A stretch of DNA of 64,000 nucleotides from Micromonospora sp. WMMD961 (GTDB taxonomy: Bacteria > Actinomycetota > Actinomycetes > Mycobacteriales > Micromonosporaceae), in the NCBI RefSeq assembly GCF_029626145.1, contig NZ_JARUBJ010000002.1, positions 92,501 through 156,500 on the forward strand. The letters are read 5' to 3'. The position numbers and the translations under genes were made by a program. How positions within the stretch are numbered: the first letter of the stretch is position 1; the number at the start of each line of letters is the position of its first letter. The notes under the pieces were generated by a model. That model did not search any database. It was not told where the DNA came from and saw only the letters and a list, made by a program, of their open reading frames with translations. Shown in pieces: positions 51,229-59,132 of the stretch.

Positions 51229-51302
51229 GTCGATCATGGAGTTGTGGTGCCAGGTTTATTACCTGCCGGGTGTTTTGCACCCACCACAACTCCATGATCG
51301 AC
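51229..51302. repeat. Structured inverted repeat, 21-bp outer arms with two inner hairpins
   Basis: Outer arms GTCGATCATGGAGTTGTGGT(G) at 51229-51249 and the exact complement at 51282-51302. Inside are AGGT-TTATT-ACCT and GGGTG-TTTTG-CACCC. The fold would be a three-way junction. It lies between convergent genes and also acts as a probable terminator. It looks like a dispersed intergenic element of Micromonospora-like genomes. Confidence 0.75.
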
Positions 51303-51313
51303 GAGACGGGGCG

Positions 51314-51856
51314 TTACTCCTTGATCTGGTACGTGGGGCGGATCACCGCTCTCGCCAGGGTGTGGAACGTGAGGTTGAAGCCGACGTAGGCCGGGCTGGC
51401 GTCCGGGGTCAGGTCCAGGCGCTCGACGTCCACCGCGTGCACCGCGAAGACGTACCGGTGCGGGCGGTCACCGGGCGGCGGAGCCGCACCGCCGTACCCC
51501 TGCTCGCCGTAGTCGTTGCGGACCGAGAACGCGCCACCGAGGTCGGTGCCCGCCGCGCCACCGGCCCCGGTGGGCAACTGGGTGACGGTGACCGGCACGT
51601 TCACCAGCACCCAGTGCCAGAAGCCGCTGCCGGTCGGTGCGTCCGGGTCGTAGCAGGTCACCGCGAAGCTCTTCGTCTCGGCGGGGAAATCCGACCAGGT
51701 CAGCTGCGGCGAGACGTTCTCGCCCCCGGTGCTGCCGTGCGCGTGCCGGGCGTCCATCGGCTCACCGTTATGCACGTCGTCGCTCGTCAGCGTGAACGAG
51801 GGCAGCGTCGGCAGCAACTCGTACGGGTCCGGGGCAATCGGTCGTTCCAGGGTCAT
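51314..51856 (-). CDS. YbhB/YbcL-type PEBP family protein
   Basis: 180 residues. Phosphatidylethanolamine-binding-protein fold: NVSPQLTWSDFPAETKSFAV, TCYDPDAPTGSGFWHWVLVN (the DPDAP-x-G-x-WxHW ligand pocket) and GGAAPPPGDRPHRYVFAVHA. No signal peptide is seen, so cytosolic. Family members bind anionic ligands; their role in bacteria is unclear. ATG at 51856 behind GGAAGGATTCGTCCCG. Confidence 0.9.
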   Translation of the reverse strand: MTLERPIAPDPYELLPTLPSFTLTSDDVHNGEPMDARHAHGSTGGENVSPQLTWSDFPAETKSFAVTCYDPDAPTGSGFWHWVLVNVPVTVTQLPTGAGGAAGTDLGGAFSVRNDYGEQGYGGAAPPPGDRPHRYVFAVHAVDVERLDLTPDASPAYVGFNLTFHTLARAVIRPTYQIKE

Positions 51857-51984
51857 CGGGACGAATCCTTCCGGTGTGCGGAGATACCAGCCCCTTCTTA
51901 CCCCGCTGCGTCCCGTCCGACGACCGGCACTGTGGTTTTCCGGAGCTACGGTGGAGTCCGGGCAACGTTCCTCAGGGGGACATC

Positions 51985-52140
51985 GTGGCCGGGATCTGGC
52001 GGGACTTCGCGGTAGCTGTCCTCACCGCGTTCCGCCGCCGGGACGAACGGGCCGCCGCGGACGAGCGCCGACGGGCAGTCGAGCGACTGGCCGAGGAGAC
52101 GATCCGCCGGGAGCGGCGGAGCGCGGACCCGCCGGAGTGA
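51985..52140 (+). CDS. Small basic/acidic helical protein
   Basis: 51 residues from GTG at 51985 behind CAGGGGGACATC. It starts VAGIWRDFAVAVLTAFRRRD and then is highly charged (Arg/Glu-rich helix). One weak amphipathic or membrane-peripheral helix is seen at the start. Family unknown. The longer open frame upstream to 51874 has no ribosome binding site. Confidence 0.55.
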   Translation: MAGIWRDFAVAVLTAFRRRDERAAADERRRAVERLAEETIRRERRSADPPE

Positions 52141-52191
52141 CCGGAACACGGGACGCCGCAACCCTCCGGGACGACCAGTCAAGATGATCTG

Positions 52192-53040
52192 ATGTGGCGG
52201 ATCGTCCGATCCCGGCCGGTGGCCACCGCAGAGACGCACCGACCGACGCTGTTCGAGGTCTTCTTCGACCTCGTGCTCGTCTTCGGGCTCATCCGGGTCA
52301 CCACGTTCATGAGCGAGCGACCCACGTCGGTGACGCTGGTACAGGGCCTGCTCGTCCTCATGCTGCTGTGGAACTCCTGGCTGGTCTATGCCTGGCTGGG
52401 CAACTACGTCCGGCTCGACGTCGGGTTGATCCGGGCGGGCGTCCCCGTGGCGATGGCAGCCGTCTTCCTCATCGCGTTGGTCCTCCGCGAAGCCTGGGAA
52501 ACCGGCAGGGGTACGAGGACACCCCGGCTGATCCTGGTGCTGGCGTACGTCGTGGTGCGGTCGACCCAGTTCGCTCTCTTCTACTGGGCGTCGGTGGACG
52601 ATCCCCGGCGACTCAGAACCGTTCGGCTCTACGCCCTCACCACAGCGCTGTCCTCGATCCCACTCGTCCTCGGAGCCGTCGCCCACCTCCCGCTGCTCGC
52701 CGGAACGATCTACGTGGCGCTGGGAGTCGAGGAGGTGATCGCCGACCTGGCGCACGGCAAGAGCCAGCACACCCTGCACTGGATCCCGGCTGTCGCGCTG
52801 TTCGGCGGGACCACCCTGTACCTCGCCGGCCGGGCGACGTTCTTGGCCCTCAGCGTCAGGTGCGTACGACCCGAGCAGTTTCTCGCGCCCGCCGTGGCGC
52901 TGCTCCTACTCCCCGTCGGGCGTTACCTGCCTGGCCTGGCCGCCCTCAGCCTGCTCACCGCGTTCCTGGCCGTGCTGCTCAGCTACGAGGCGTGGACCAG
53001 AGGCCGGTCCGGTGCGTCAGTCGACCCGGCCGAATCGTGA
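52192..53040 (+). CDS. LtrA-like protein with an internal deletion
   Basis: 282 residues. The N-terminal 165 residues match the LtrA family (PTLFEVFFDLVLVFGLIRVT, ...NSWLVYAWLGNYVRLDVGLI). They then jump directly from SIPLVLGA to HLPLLAGTIYVALGVEEVI, a segment that in the full paralogue at 2034-3245 follows about 120 residues later. The missing block contains HFTERFGLVLIIALGEAL and its helices. The frame is intact over the junction, so either a functional short form or a decaying copy. ATG at 52192; no strong ribosome binding site. Confidence 0.75.
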   Translation: MWRIVRSRPVATAETHRPTLFEVFFDLVLVFGLIRVTTFMSERPTSVTLVQGLLVLMLLWNSWLVYAWLGNYVRLDVGLIRAGVPVAMAAVFLIALVLREAWETGRGTRTPRLILVLAYVVVRSTQFALFYWASVDDPRRLRTVRLYALTTALSSIPLVLGAVAHLPLLAGTIYVALGVEEVIADLAHGKSQHTLHWIPAVALFGGTTLYLAGRATFLALSVRCVRPEQFLAPAVALLLLPVGRYLPGLAALSLLTAFLAVLLSYEAWTRGRSGASVDPAES

Positions 53041-53119
53041 TCCACTCGCCTTCCGGGAAGTCGCGGAACCCAAGACGTCTCGATACACCAACGTCGGCGA
53101 AACCGAGTCGATCACGGTT

Positions 53120-53156
53120 GCGGAGGGTGTGGGATTCGAAGCCACGAAGACATCGC
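53120..53156 (-). repeat. Partial tRNA-Ser(TGA) copy, att-like scar
   Basis: 37 bp matching 54211-54247 with one mismatch, covering the acceptor, T arm and variable-arm part of tRNA-Ser(TGA). The match extends weakly further after a 2-bp gap. This is the distal end of a 1.1-kb tRNA-associated segment. Confidence 0.75.
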
Positions 53157-53264
53157 CCTTAACATTGACCACGATCGGCGGCTCACTCCACGCGTGGCAA
53201 CAGCCAGATTGGTGGGCGTGGCGGGCCAGGTGCTCTCCATACGAGCCGTCAGGGAGGTCGAGCC

Positions 53265-53708
53265 ATGACGAGGAGCGTTGCCCTCTCCGCTGCCGTCGTC
53301 GGAGCTGTGGGAAGCCTGCTCTCCGCCATCACACTTCCGTGGGCCCATTACGGCGACATCACCGTGCCACTCACCAGATTCCCCGGCTGGGGTGGGTATG
53401 TGGGCAGTGTTCTGGCGCTGCATGCCTGCGTCGCCTGGGCCGTACTCAGTCGGGCCGCCCGACCGACGCTCACCCTGGCAGCCACCGCCGCGCTGAGTCT
53501 GGTCGCCGTCGGATCGACGCTCCTCCTCGCGCTCACCTACGACGAAGCGTCAGCCCTGTTCGATGGAGCGGTACCTGCGGTCATGCCTCGTCCAGGGCTC
53601 GGTGGCATCGTCGCCGTCGTGGCGATCCTCATCAGCACCGGTGCGGCAGCGGTCAGCGGCGCAGACCACCGCGCGATGGCGGCGGCACCGGCCAACGCTG
53701 TCCCGTAG
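53265..53708 (+). CDS. Small four-helix membrane protein
   Basis: 147 residues. Hydrophobic segments include VALSAAVVGAVGSLLSAITL, VGSVLALHACVAWAVLSRAA, LTLAATAALSLVAVGSTLLL and LGGIVAVVAILISTGAAAV; a short polar loop has WAHYGDITVPLTRFPGWGGY. No family recognised. ATG behind GGGAGGTCGAGCC. It is one of two genes within the tRNA-Ser-flanked segment. Confidence 0.65.
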   Translation: MTRSVALSAAVVGAVGSLLSAITLPWAHYGDITVPLTRFPGWGGYVGSVLALHACVAWAVLSRAARPTLTLAATAALSLVAVGSTLLLALTYDEASALFDGAVPAVMPRPGLGGIVAVVAILISTGAAAVSGADHRAMAAAPANAVP

Positions 53709-53754
53709 CGCAGCCGTTCAGCCGAAGCCTCGGTTCAGGTGGCGTGTTCGGCCT

Positions 53755-54090
53755 ATGGTGACGACGAGTGGGGGCCTTCTGACCACCGGTCAGGTTGCCA
53801 AGCTGCTCGGTTCGTCGCGTCAGCAGGTGGTCAACCTGCGCGAGCGCGAGTTTCTGGTGGAGTCTCAGAGCACCCGACCGGGGCGTGGCTACACGCTCGA
53901 ACCGCACGACTGCGTCGTGTCCAAGCTGACAGCTGGCAGGGAGAAGCACCACGCATTCGCCGACGCGCTGATCCGGGCCGGGCTCACCGAACCAGCAGTG
54001 GTCGCCGAGCGGATCGAGATGGTCGACGTCCATCCTCTGGTGCTGAAACGGCTGAGGGACTGGATCGCCATCTACCTGCCGGCAACCTGA
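53755..54090 (+). CDS. Helix-turn-helix DNA-binding protein, excisionase-like
   Basis: 111 residues. The MerR/Xis-type HTH is LLTTGQVAKLLGSSRQQVVN (about residues 8-27), followed by LREREFLVESQSTRPGRGYT in the wing. A second part has REKHHAFADALIRAGLTEPA and VHPLVLKRLRDWIA. It could be an excisionase for the tRNA-Ser segment or an antitoxin-type regulator; no partner toxin is seen. ATG at 53755 (or GTG 53758). It ends 122 bp from tRNA-Ser. Confidence 0.68.
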   Translation: MVTTSGGLLTTGQVAKLLGSSRQQVVNLREREFLVESQSTRPGRGYTLEPHDCVVSKLTAGREKHHAFADALIRAGLTEPAVVAERIEMVDVHPLVLKRLRDWIAIYLPAT

Positions 54091-54211
54091 CGGCTGCAGA
54101 TCGGCGGTCGCACCACTCTGCAGACTTGCCTAGCCCCCCACCAGCCCTCCAGCAGCAAACAGCCCCGACCGGAGTCGGGGGTGAGCTGCGTAAACACCCC
54201 ACCAGGGGAAG

Positions 54212-54298
54212 CGGAGGGTGTGGGATTCGAACCCACGAAGACATCGCTGCCTTACCGGTTTTCAAGACCAGCGCCATCGGCCACTAGGCGAACCCTCC
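54212..54298 (-). tRNA. tRNA-Ser(TGA)
   Basis: 87 nt, class II with a long variable arm. Acceptor GGAGGGT/ACCCTCC; anticodon loop CTTGAAA, anticodon TGA; T arm GTGGGTTCGAATCCCAC. Intact; flanked at 53120-53156 by a partial copy of its 3' half. Confidence 0.94.
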
Positions 54299-54461
54299 TG
54301 GGCCGCCACCCGCAGGCGTACGGCCACGCACAGTCTGCCACGGCTCCCGTCGGACGGCCCGGCGTCCCTCCCCGAATGCGCCGGCCAGGCGGTCCACCGC
54401 GTCCACAATGGGCTGGAGGGTGCGCCTGCGGCATCGGGTGCGATCGGGTAAGACTGACTCC

Positions 54462-55436
54462 ATGAAAGCGATCACCATCCCGCAACCCGGTGGACCCGAA
54501 GCGCTGGTCTGGGCCGAGGTGCCCGACCCGGAGCCGGGCCCGGACGAGGTGATCGTGGATGTGCGGGCCAGCGGGGTCAACCGCGCTGACCTGCTACAAC
54601 GGCAGGGGCACTACCCGCCGCCGCCGGGCGCGCCCGCGTACCCCGGGTTGGAATGCTCTGGGGTGATCACCGTGGTCGGCGCGGAGGTTGCCGGATGGGC
54701 GGTCGGGCAGCAGGTCTGCGCGCTGCTGGCCGGCGGCGGGTACGCCGAGCGGGTGGCGGTGCCCGCCGGGCAGTTGCTGCCGGTGCCGGCCTGCGACCCG
54801 GTCGACGCCGGAGGGTTGCCCGAGGTGGCCTGCACGGTCTGGTCGAACCTGGTCCAGGTGGGGCGGCTCGGCGCGGGTGACACTCTGCTCGTGCACGGTG
54901 GCGGCAGTGGGATCGGCACCTTCGCGATCCAGCTCGGGGCCGCACTGGGCGCCACCGTGCTGACCACCGCCCGCGCGGAGAAGCACTCTCGGCTGCGTGA
55001 GCTGGGGGCGTCGCACACGATCGACTACCGGGAGCAGGACTTCGTGGAGGAGGTCCGGCAGGCCACCGACGGTCGCGGCGTCGACGTCGTCCTGGACATC
55101 ATGGGCGCGTCCTACCTGGGGCGGAACGTCTCGGCGCTGGCCACCGGCGGACGGCTGGTGGTGATCGGCATGCAGGGTGGGCGCAGGGCCGAGTTGGATC
55201 TCGGTGCGTTGCTGACCAAGCGGGCGAGCGTCGCCGCGACGTCGCTGCGCTCCCGGCCCCTCGCCGAGAAGGCGGAGATCGTCCAGGGCGTACGGGACGA
55301 GGTGTGGCCGTTGATCGAGGCGGGCACGGTCCGACCGATCGTCGACCGGCGGCTGCCGATGACCGAGGCGGCGGAGGCGCACCGGCTCGTCGAGTCGAAC
55401 GATCACTTCGGCAAGGTGCTGCTCACCCTGGGGTGA
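54462..55436 (+). CDS. NADPH:quinone oxidoreductase (Tp53i3/QOR-like)
   Basis: 324 residues, zinc-free MDR fold. It starts MKAITIPQPGGPEALVWAEV, then GVNRADLLQRQGHYPPPPGA, as in the PIG3/QOR2 branch. The nucleotide motif is LLVHGGGSGIGTFAIQLGAA near residue 145. The C-terminus has RLPMTEAAEAHRLVESNDHF and GKVLLTL. It reduces quinones with NADPH. It is convergent with a soxR-type gene (stop overlap of 14 bp). Quinone reductases are standard SoxR targets in actinobacteria, although no operator is seen at its start. Confidence 0.9.
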   Translation: MKAITIPQPGGPEALVWAEVPDPEPGPDEVIVDVRASGVNRADLLQRQGHYPPPPGAPAYPGLECSGVITVVGAEVAGWAVGQQVCALLAGGGYAERVAVPAGQLLPVPACDPVDAGGLPEVACTVWSNLVQVGRLGAGDTLLVHGGGSGIGTFAIQLGAALGATVLTTARAEKHSRLRELGASHTIDYREQDFVEEVRQATDGRGVDVVLDIMGASYLGRNVSALATGGRLVVIGMQGGRRAELDLGALLTKRASVAATSLRSRPLAEKAEIVQGVRDEVWPLIEAGTVRPIVDRRLPMTEAAEAHRLVESNDHFGKVLLTLG

Positions 55437-55893
55437 CGTCGGGAGGGGCGTCCGCTGGTCGTGGCAGCATCAGGCGTGCGCCGGGCCCTTCGCCGGCCAG
55501 TGCGTCCCCCGGGTTGTAGAGCACGCAGCGTTGCAGGGAGAGGCACCCACAGCCGATGCAGCCGTCCAGGTTGTCGCGGAGCTCGGCCAGCAGCCTGATC
55601 TTCTCGTCCAACCGGCTCCGCCAGCTCGCGGAGAGCTGCGCCCAGTCCTGTGGGCTGGGGGTGCGGCCTTCGGGGAGCGAGTCGAGTGCCGCCCGGATCT
55701 CGTCGAGCGAGACGCCGACCTGCTGGGAGATCCGGATGAAGGCCACCCGCCGCAACTCGGCGCGGGCGTAGCGGCGCTGGTTGCCGCCGGTCCGGTCGGC
55801 GCGAATCAGCCCGAGTCGTTCGTAGTAGCGCAATGCCGAAGGAGCCACGCCGGAGCGAACGGACAACTCGCCAATCGTCAACGAATCCGGCAT
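55423..55893 (-). CDS. soxR: SoxR, redox-sensitive MerR-family activator
   Basis: 156 residues, ATG at 55893 behind AGAGGACCTGTG. N-terminal MerR HTH (LTIGELSVRSGVAPSALRYY). C-terminal cluster motif GCIGCGCLSLQRCVL supplies the four cysteines that hold [2Fe-2S]. SoxR senses redox-cycling compounds and stretches its promoter DNA. A 28-bp perfect palindrome lies 9 bp upstream and has the SoxR core AAGTGCACTT, so autoregulation is likely. Confidence 0.93.
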   Translation of the reverse strand: MPDSLTIGELSVRSGVAPSALRYYERLGLIRADRTGGNQRRYARAELRRVAFIRISQQVGVSLDEIRAALDSLPEGRTPSPQDWAQLSASWRSRLDEKIRLLAELRDNLDGCIGCGCLSLQRCVLYNPGDALAGEGPGARLMLPRPADAPPDVTPG

Positions 55894-55901
55894 CACAGGT
55901 C

Positions 55902-55929
55902 CTCTAGTTGAAGTGCACTTCAACTAGAG
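55902..55929. promoter_or_regulatory. SoxR operator palindrome
   Basis: A perfect 28-bp palindrome, arm CTCTAGTTGAAGTG. Its core AAGTGCACTT fits the SoxR box pattern AAGTNNACTT. It ends 8 bp before the soxR start and overlaps its likely promoter. Confidence 0.8.
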
Positions 55930-55944
55930 ATTAACGGGTGCCTG

Positions 55945-56649
55945 TCAGCGGGGCGCGGGGGCGGGGCGGCGGCGGGCGCGCTCGCGGCCGAGGATCCAGA
56001 TCGCCTCGACCCCGTCCTTCCAGGTGATCTTCTTGCCCTCTTCCCGGCCACGCGCCCGGTAGCTGATCGGCACCTCGTACGGGCGGATCCGGCGGCGCAG
56101 CAGCTTGCCGGTCACCTCGGCCTCCATGCCGAAGCCGCGCGAGCGCACCTCCAGCGACCGGTAGAGCGCGACCGGCATCAGCTTGAAGCAGGTCTCCAGG
56201 TCACCGATGTACGAGTTGAACAGCACGTTGGCGGCCATCGTGACGCCCTTGTTGCCCATCACATACCAGAAGCTGTAGGCACTGTGGCTGCCGAACGTGC
56301 GATTGCCGTAGACCACCGTGGCCCGCCCGTCGAGCACCGGGTCGAGCAGCTTGGGGATGTCCTGCGGGTCGTACTCAAGGTCGGCGTCGAGGATGACCAT
56401 GTAGTCACCCTCCGCGCTGTCGACCGCCGTCTTGATGGCGGCACCCTTGCCGGCGTTGCGCTGGTGGGTGATGACCCGCAGGCGTGCGTCGTCGGCGCGG
56501 CCGAGGACCTCGCCGGTGCCGTCCCGGCTGCCGTCGTCGACCACGACCAGCTCGATCTCGCAGGGATAGTCAACCGCCAACGCCTGCTTGAGGGCATCCG
56601 CGATGCGTTCTTCCTCGTTGTAGACCGGCATGAGGATCGAGAGCTTCAC
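55945..56649 (-). CDS. GT2 glycosyltransferase, dolichyl/polyprenyl-phosphate sugar type
   Basis: 234 residues from GTG at 56649 (ribosome binding site GGAGATTCCC); an alternative GTG lies at 56661. GT-A fold: LSILMPVYNEEERIADALKQ, VVVDDGSRDGTGEVL, GKGAAIKTAVDSAEGDYMVI, LDADLEYDPQDIPKLL, and the C-terminal GFGMEAEVTGKLLRRRIRPY. It is like polyprenyl-phosphate mannose/glucose synthases, with no C-terminal membrane domain. It would supply lipid-linked sugar to GT-C transferases; two candidates are in this window (48450-50282 and 56774-58990). Confidence 0.9.
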   Translation of the reverse strand: MKLSILMPVYNEEERIADALKQALAVDYPCEIELVVVDDGSRDGTGEVLGRADDARLRVITHQRNAGKGAAIKTAVDSAEGDYMVILDADLEYDPQDIPKLLDPVLDGRATVVYGNRTFGSHSAYSFWYVMGNKGVTMAANVLFNSYIGDLETCFKLMPVALYRSLEVRSRGFGMEAEVTGKLLRRRIRPYEVPISYRARGREEGKKITWKDGVEAIWILGRERARRRPAPAPR

Positions 56650-56773
56650 GGGAATCTCCACGGTGGCGACAACACGTCGGGCATAGCCTAGCCTGGCTGG
56701 TTAACCCGGCGCCCGCCGCCACCGTCGGGCAGTCGGCGTGGCGAGCGCAGGCGGATGGTGTTTACTTCCGGCC

Positions 56774-58990
56774 ATGTCGGCTGCCGGCTCCCTGCTCGCG
56801 GCGGTTCCCGCCGCCTCGGTGCTCCTACTCACCGTCGCGCTGAGGTCGCGCGCGGTCGATGCGGTCGCACCACTGCGACTCGCCGTGGTGCGCTCCGCAC
56901 TGCTGACCGGGGTGTACGCGGTACTCGTCGTCGAGCTTCTCGGCGCGGTGCACGCACTGACCCGGCCGGCCTTCCTCGGCGCCTGGCTGCTCTTCCTGGT
57001 CGCTGCTGCGACAGCCGTCGTCCTGCGGCGACGCTCGAACCGTCCCGTACCGCCTCCCGCCGCCACACCACGACCGGTGCCGGTCGGCGCGGTGGTGTCC
57101 GGCGGCAGCCCCGACCCGTCCGTCGAGCCCCCCGCGACCAGGACCGACGCCGCGCCGACACAGACCCCACGGGCGCCCTCCGGCCGACTCGCCGTGGCGG
57201 TCGACGCCTGGCGTACGGCTGGGCGGGGCGAGCGGCTGCTCGTCGGCACGATCGCCGGGCTGGTCCTGGTGGAGCTGCTGGTCGCGCTGCTGGCCGAGCC
57301 GAACAACTTCGACTCGCAGACGTACCACCTGCCGAAGGTGGAGCACTGGGTGGCCCAGGGCGACCTGGACTTCTGGCCCACCGCCATCCACCGGCAGGTG
57401 ACCATCCCGCCCGGAGCCGAGTACCTGCTGCTGCACCTTCGCCTCCTCACCGGCGGGGACCAACTGCACAACCTGGTGCAGTGGGCGGCCGGAGTGGTCT
57501 GCCTGCTGGTGGCCGCACGGGTCACCGCGCAGCTCGGCGGCGGCCGGAGGGCTCAACTATTCACGGCGTTCGTGCTGGCGACCACGCCGATGGTGGTGCT
57601 CCAGGCGACCAGTACGCAGACCGACCTGGTCTGCGCGGCGTGGGTGACCTGTGCGGCGACCCTGGTGCTGGACGGGCTGCGGCGGCGTACCGGCTGGGGC
57701 ACGCTGCTCGGGCTGGGGGCGGCCACCGGCCTGACCGCGGTGACCAAGACCAGCGGCCTGATCGCGGTCGGCCCGCTGCTGGTGCTCTGGGGATTGGCGC
57801 AGCTCCGACTCGCCCTGGCCGGGAACGCGGCGACCTCCAGCCTCGCCGCGGGCACGGCGACGCCCGGCCCGGCCGCGAGCACGGCGAGCAGCGCGGTTCG
57901 GCGACCCCGGCCGGTCGGTGGGGTGGCCCGCACGGTCACCGGTTCGGTACTGATCCTGCTCGTCGCGGCCGTGGTGGTCGGCCCGTTCCTGGCCCGGGTG
58001 ACGGCCGAGTTCGGGCACCCGCTGGGGCCACCCCGGCTGCGCGAGTCGATCCCGATGGAACGGCACGACCCGCAGTCGATCCTGATCAACGCCCTACGGA
58101 TCGGGCACACCGCGTTCGACACGCCGTTGGCGCCACTGCGCCGAGCCGGGGCCGAGGTGATCATCGAGGGCGCGGACGTGATCGGCGTCGACCCGCAGGA
58201 TCGCGCGATCACCTTCGGGCGGGAGATCTTCCCGGAGCCGGCCTGGTACCCCGACGAGGACCGGGTGGCCTTCCCGCTGACCGGGGCGCTGGCGCTGATC
58301 GGTGCTGTCGTCGCGGTCGCCCGTCCACGCCGGATCGACAGCGAACAGGCCGGGCCGCTGCGCGCGTACGCGGTGGTGGTGCTGGCCGCCGTCCTGCTGC
58401 ACACCTCGATGATCAAGTGGCAGCCGTGGGGCAACCGGCTGATCCTCTACGCGGTGGTGCTGGCGGTGCCGCTGGCCGGACTCTGGGTCGACGCGCTCCT
58501 GCGCCGCCGCCGCGCGAACCCGGTACGCCGGTCGGTGGCCACCCTCGCGGCGGTCGCCGTGCTGGCCACCTCAGCGCTGGCCGGAGTGCTCGCGCTGTCG
58601 TACGGCTTCCCGCGCCGGCTGGTCGGCTCCGGTTCGGTGTTCACCACCTCGGACTGGGACACCCGGTTCCTGCGCCGTCCGCAGTGGGCCGACGAGTTCC
58701 GCTGGGCGGCGACGGAGGTCCGCGCCAGCGGCGCCCGGCGGATCGGCCTGGTGCAGCAGAACGACAACTGGGAGTACCCGTGGTGGCTGCTGCTCCGGCA
58801 GCCGGACGGGAGTTCGCCGGAGCTGGTGGCACTGCAGTCGGTGCTGCCGGAACGACCGCCGGCCGACCCCTCCTCGGTCGACGCGATCGTCTGCACCGGC
58901 AGCCAGCCGGCCTGCACCAAGCTGGTCCCAGCCGGCTGGCGGTTCGCGTTCCGCGGCTACGTCGGCTACGCCCTGCCGCCGGGGCACTGA
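56774..58990 (+). CDS. Large polytopic membrane glycosyltransferase-like protein
   Basis: 738 residues with about thirteen transmembrane helices, a Pro/Ala-rich loop near 95-135, and a C-terminal extracytoplasmic tail. The first large loop has EPNNFDSQTYHLPKVEHWVA and DFWPTAIHRQVTIPPGAEYL, where the D-x-x-x-YH pattern resembles the active-site loop of GT-C/GT39-type mannosyltransferases. KTSGLIAVGPLLVLW is typical of their membrane core. It is divergent from the GT2 gene, and is a likely user of its lipid-linked sugar. Substrate unknown. Confidence 0.8.
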   Translation: MSAAGSLLAAVPAASVLLLTVALRSRAVDAVAPLRLAVVRSALLTGVYAVLVVELLGAVHALTRPAFLGAWLLFLVAAATAVVLRRRSNRPVPPPAATPRPVPVGAVVSGGSPDPSVEPPATRTDAAPTQTPRAPSGRLAVAVDAWRTAGRGERLLVGTIAGLVLVELLVALLAEPNNFDSQTYHLPKVEHWVAQGDLDFWPTAIHRQVTIPPGAEYLLLHLRLLTGGDQLHNLVQWAAGVVCLLVAARVTAQLGGGRRAQLFTAFVLATTPMVVLQATSTQTDLVCAAWVTCAATLVLDGLRRRTGWGTLLGLGAATGLTAVTKTSGLIAVGPLLVLWGLAQLRLALAGNAATSSLAAGTATPGPAASTASSAVRRPRPVGGVARTVTGSVLILLVAAVVVGPFLARVTAEFGHPLGPPRLRESIPMERHDPQSILINALRIGHTAFDTPLAPLRRAGAEVIIEGADVIGVDPQDRAITFGREIFPEPAWYPDEDRVAFPLTGALALIGAVVAVARPRRIDSEQAGPLRAYAVVVLAAVLLHTSMIKWQPWGNRLILYAVVLAVPLAGLWVDALLRRRRANPVRRSVATLAAVAVLATSALAGVLALSYGFPRRLVGSGSVFTTSDWDTRFLRRPQWADEFRWAATEVRASGARRIGLVQQNDNWEYPWWLLLRQPDGSSPELVALQSVLPERPPADPSSVDAIVCTGSQPACTKLVPAGWRFAFRGYVGYALPPGH

Positions 58991-59132
58991 ACGGGGATGT
59001 CCGGATCGTCCGATCCGGGCGGTTCGGCAGCCGGCGCGCAAGGATCCGAGGCACATTCACATCTATTGATCCGCACGTTACCGTCTGGTAACTCAGTCGA
59101 CGTCCCGCGACTGAGCCGAAAGGAGTGCGTCG

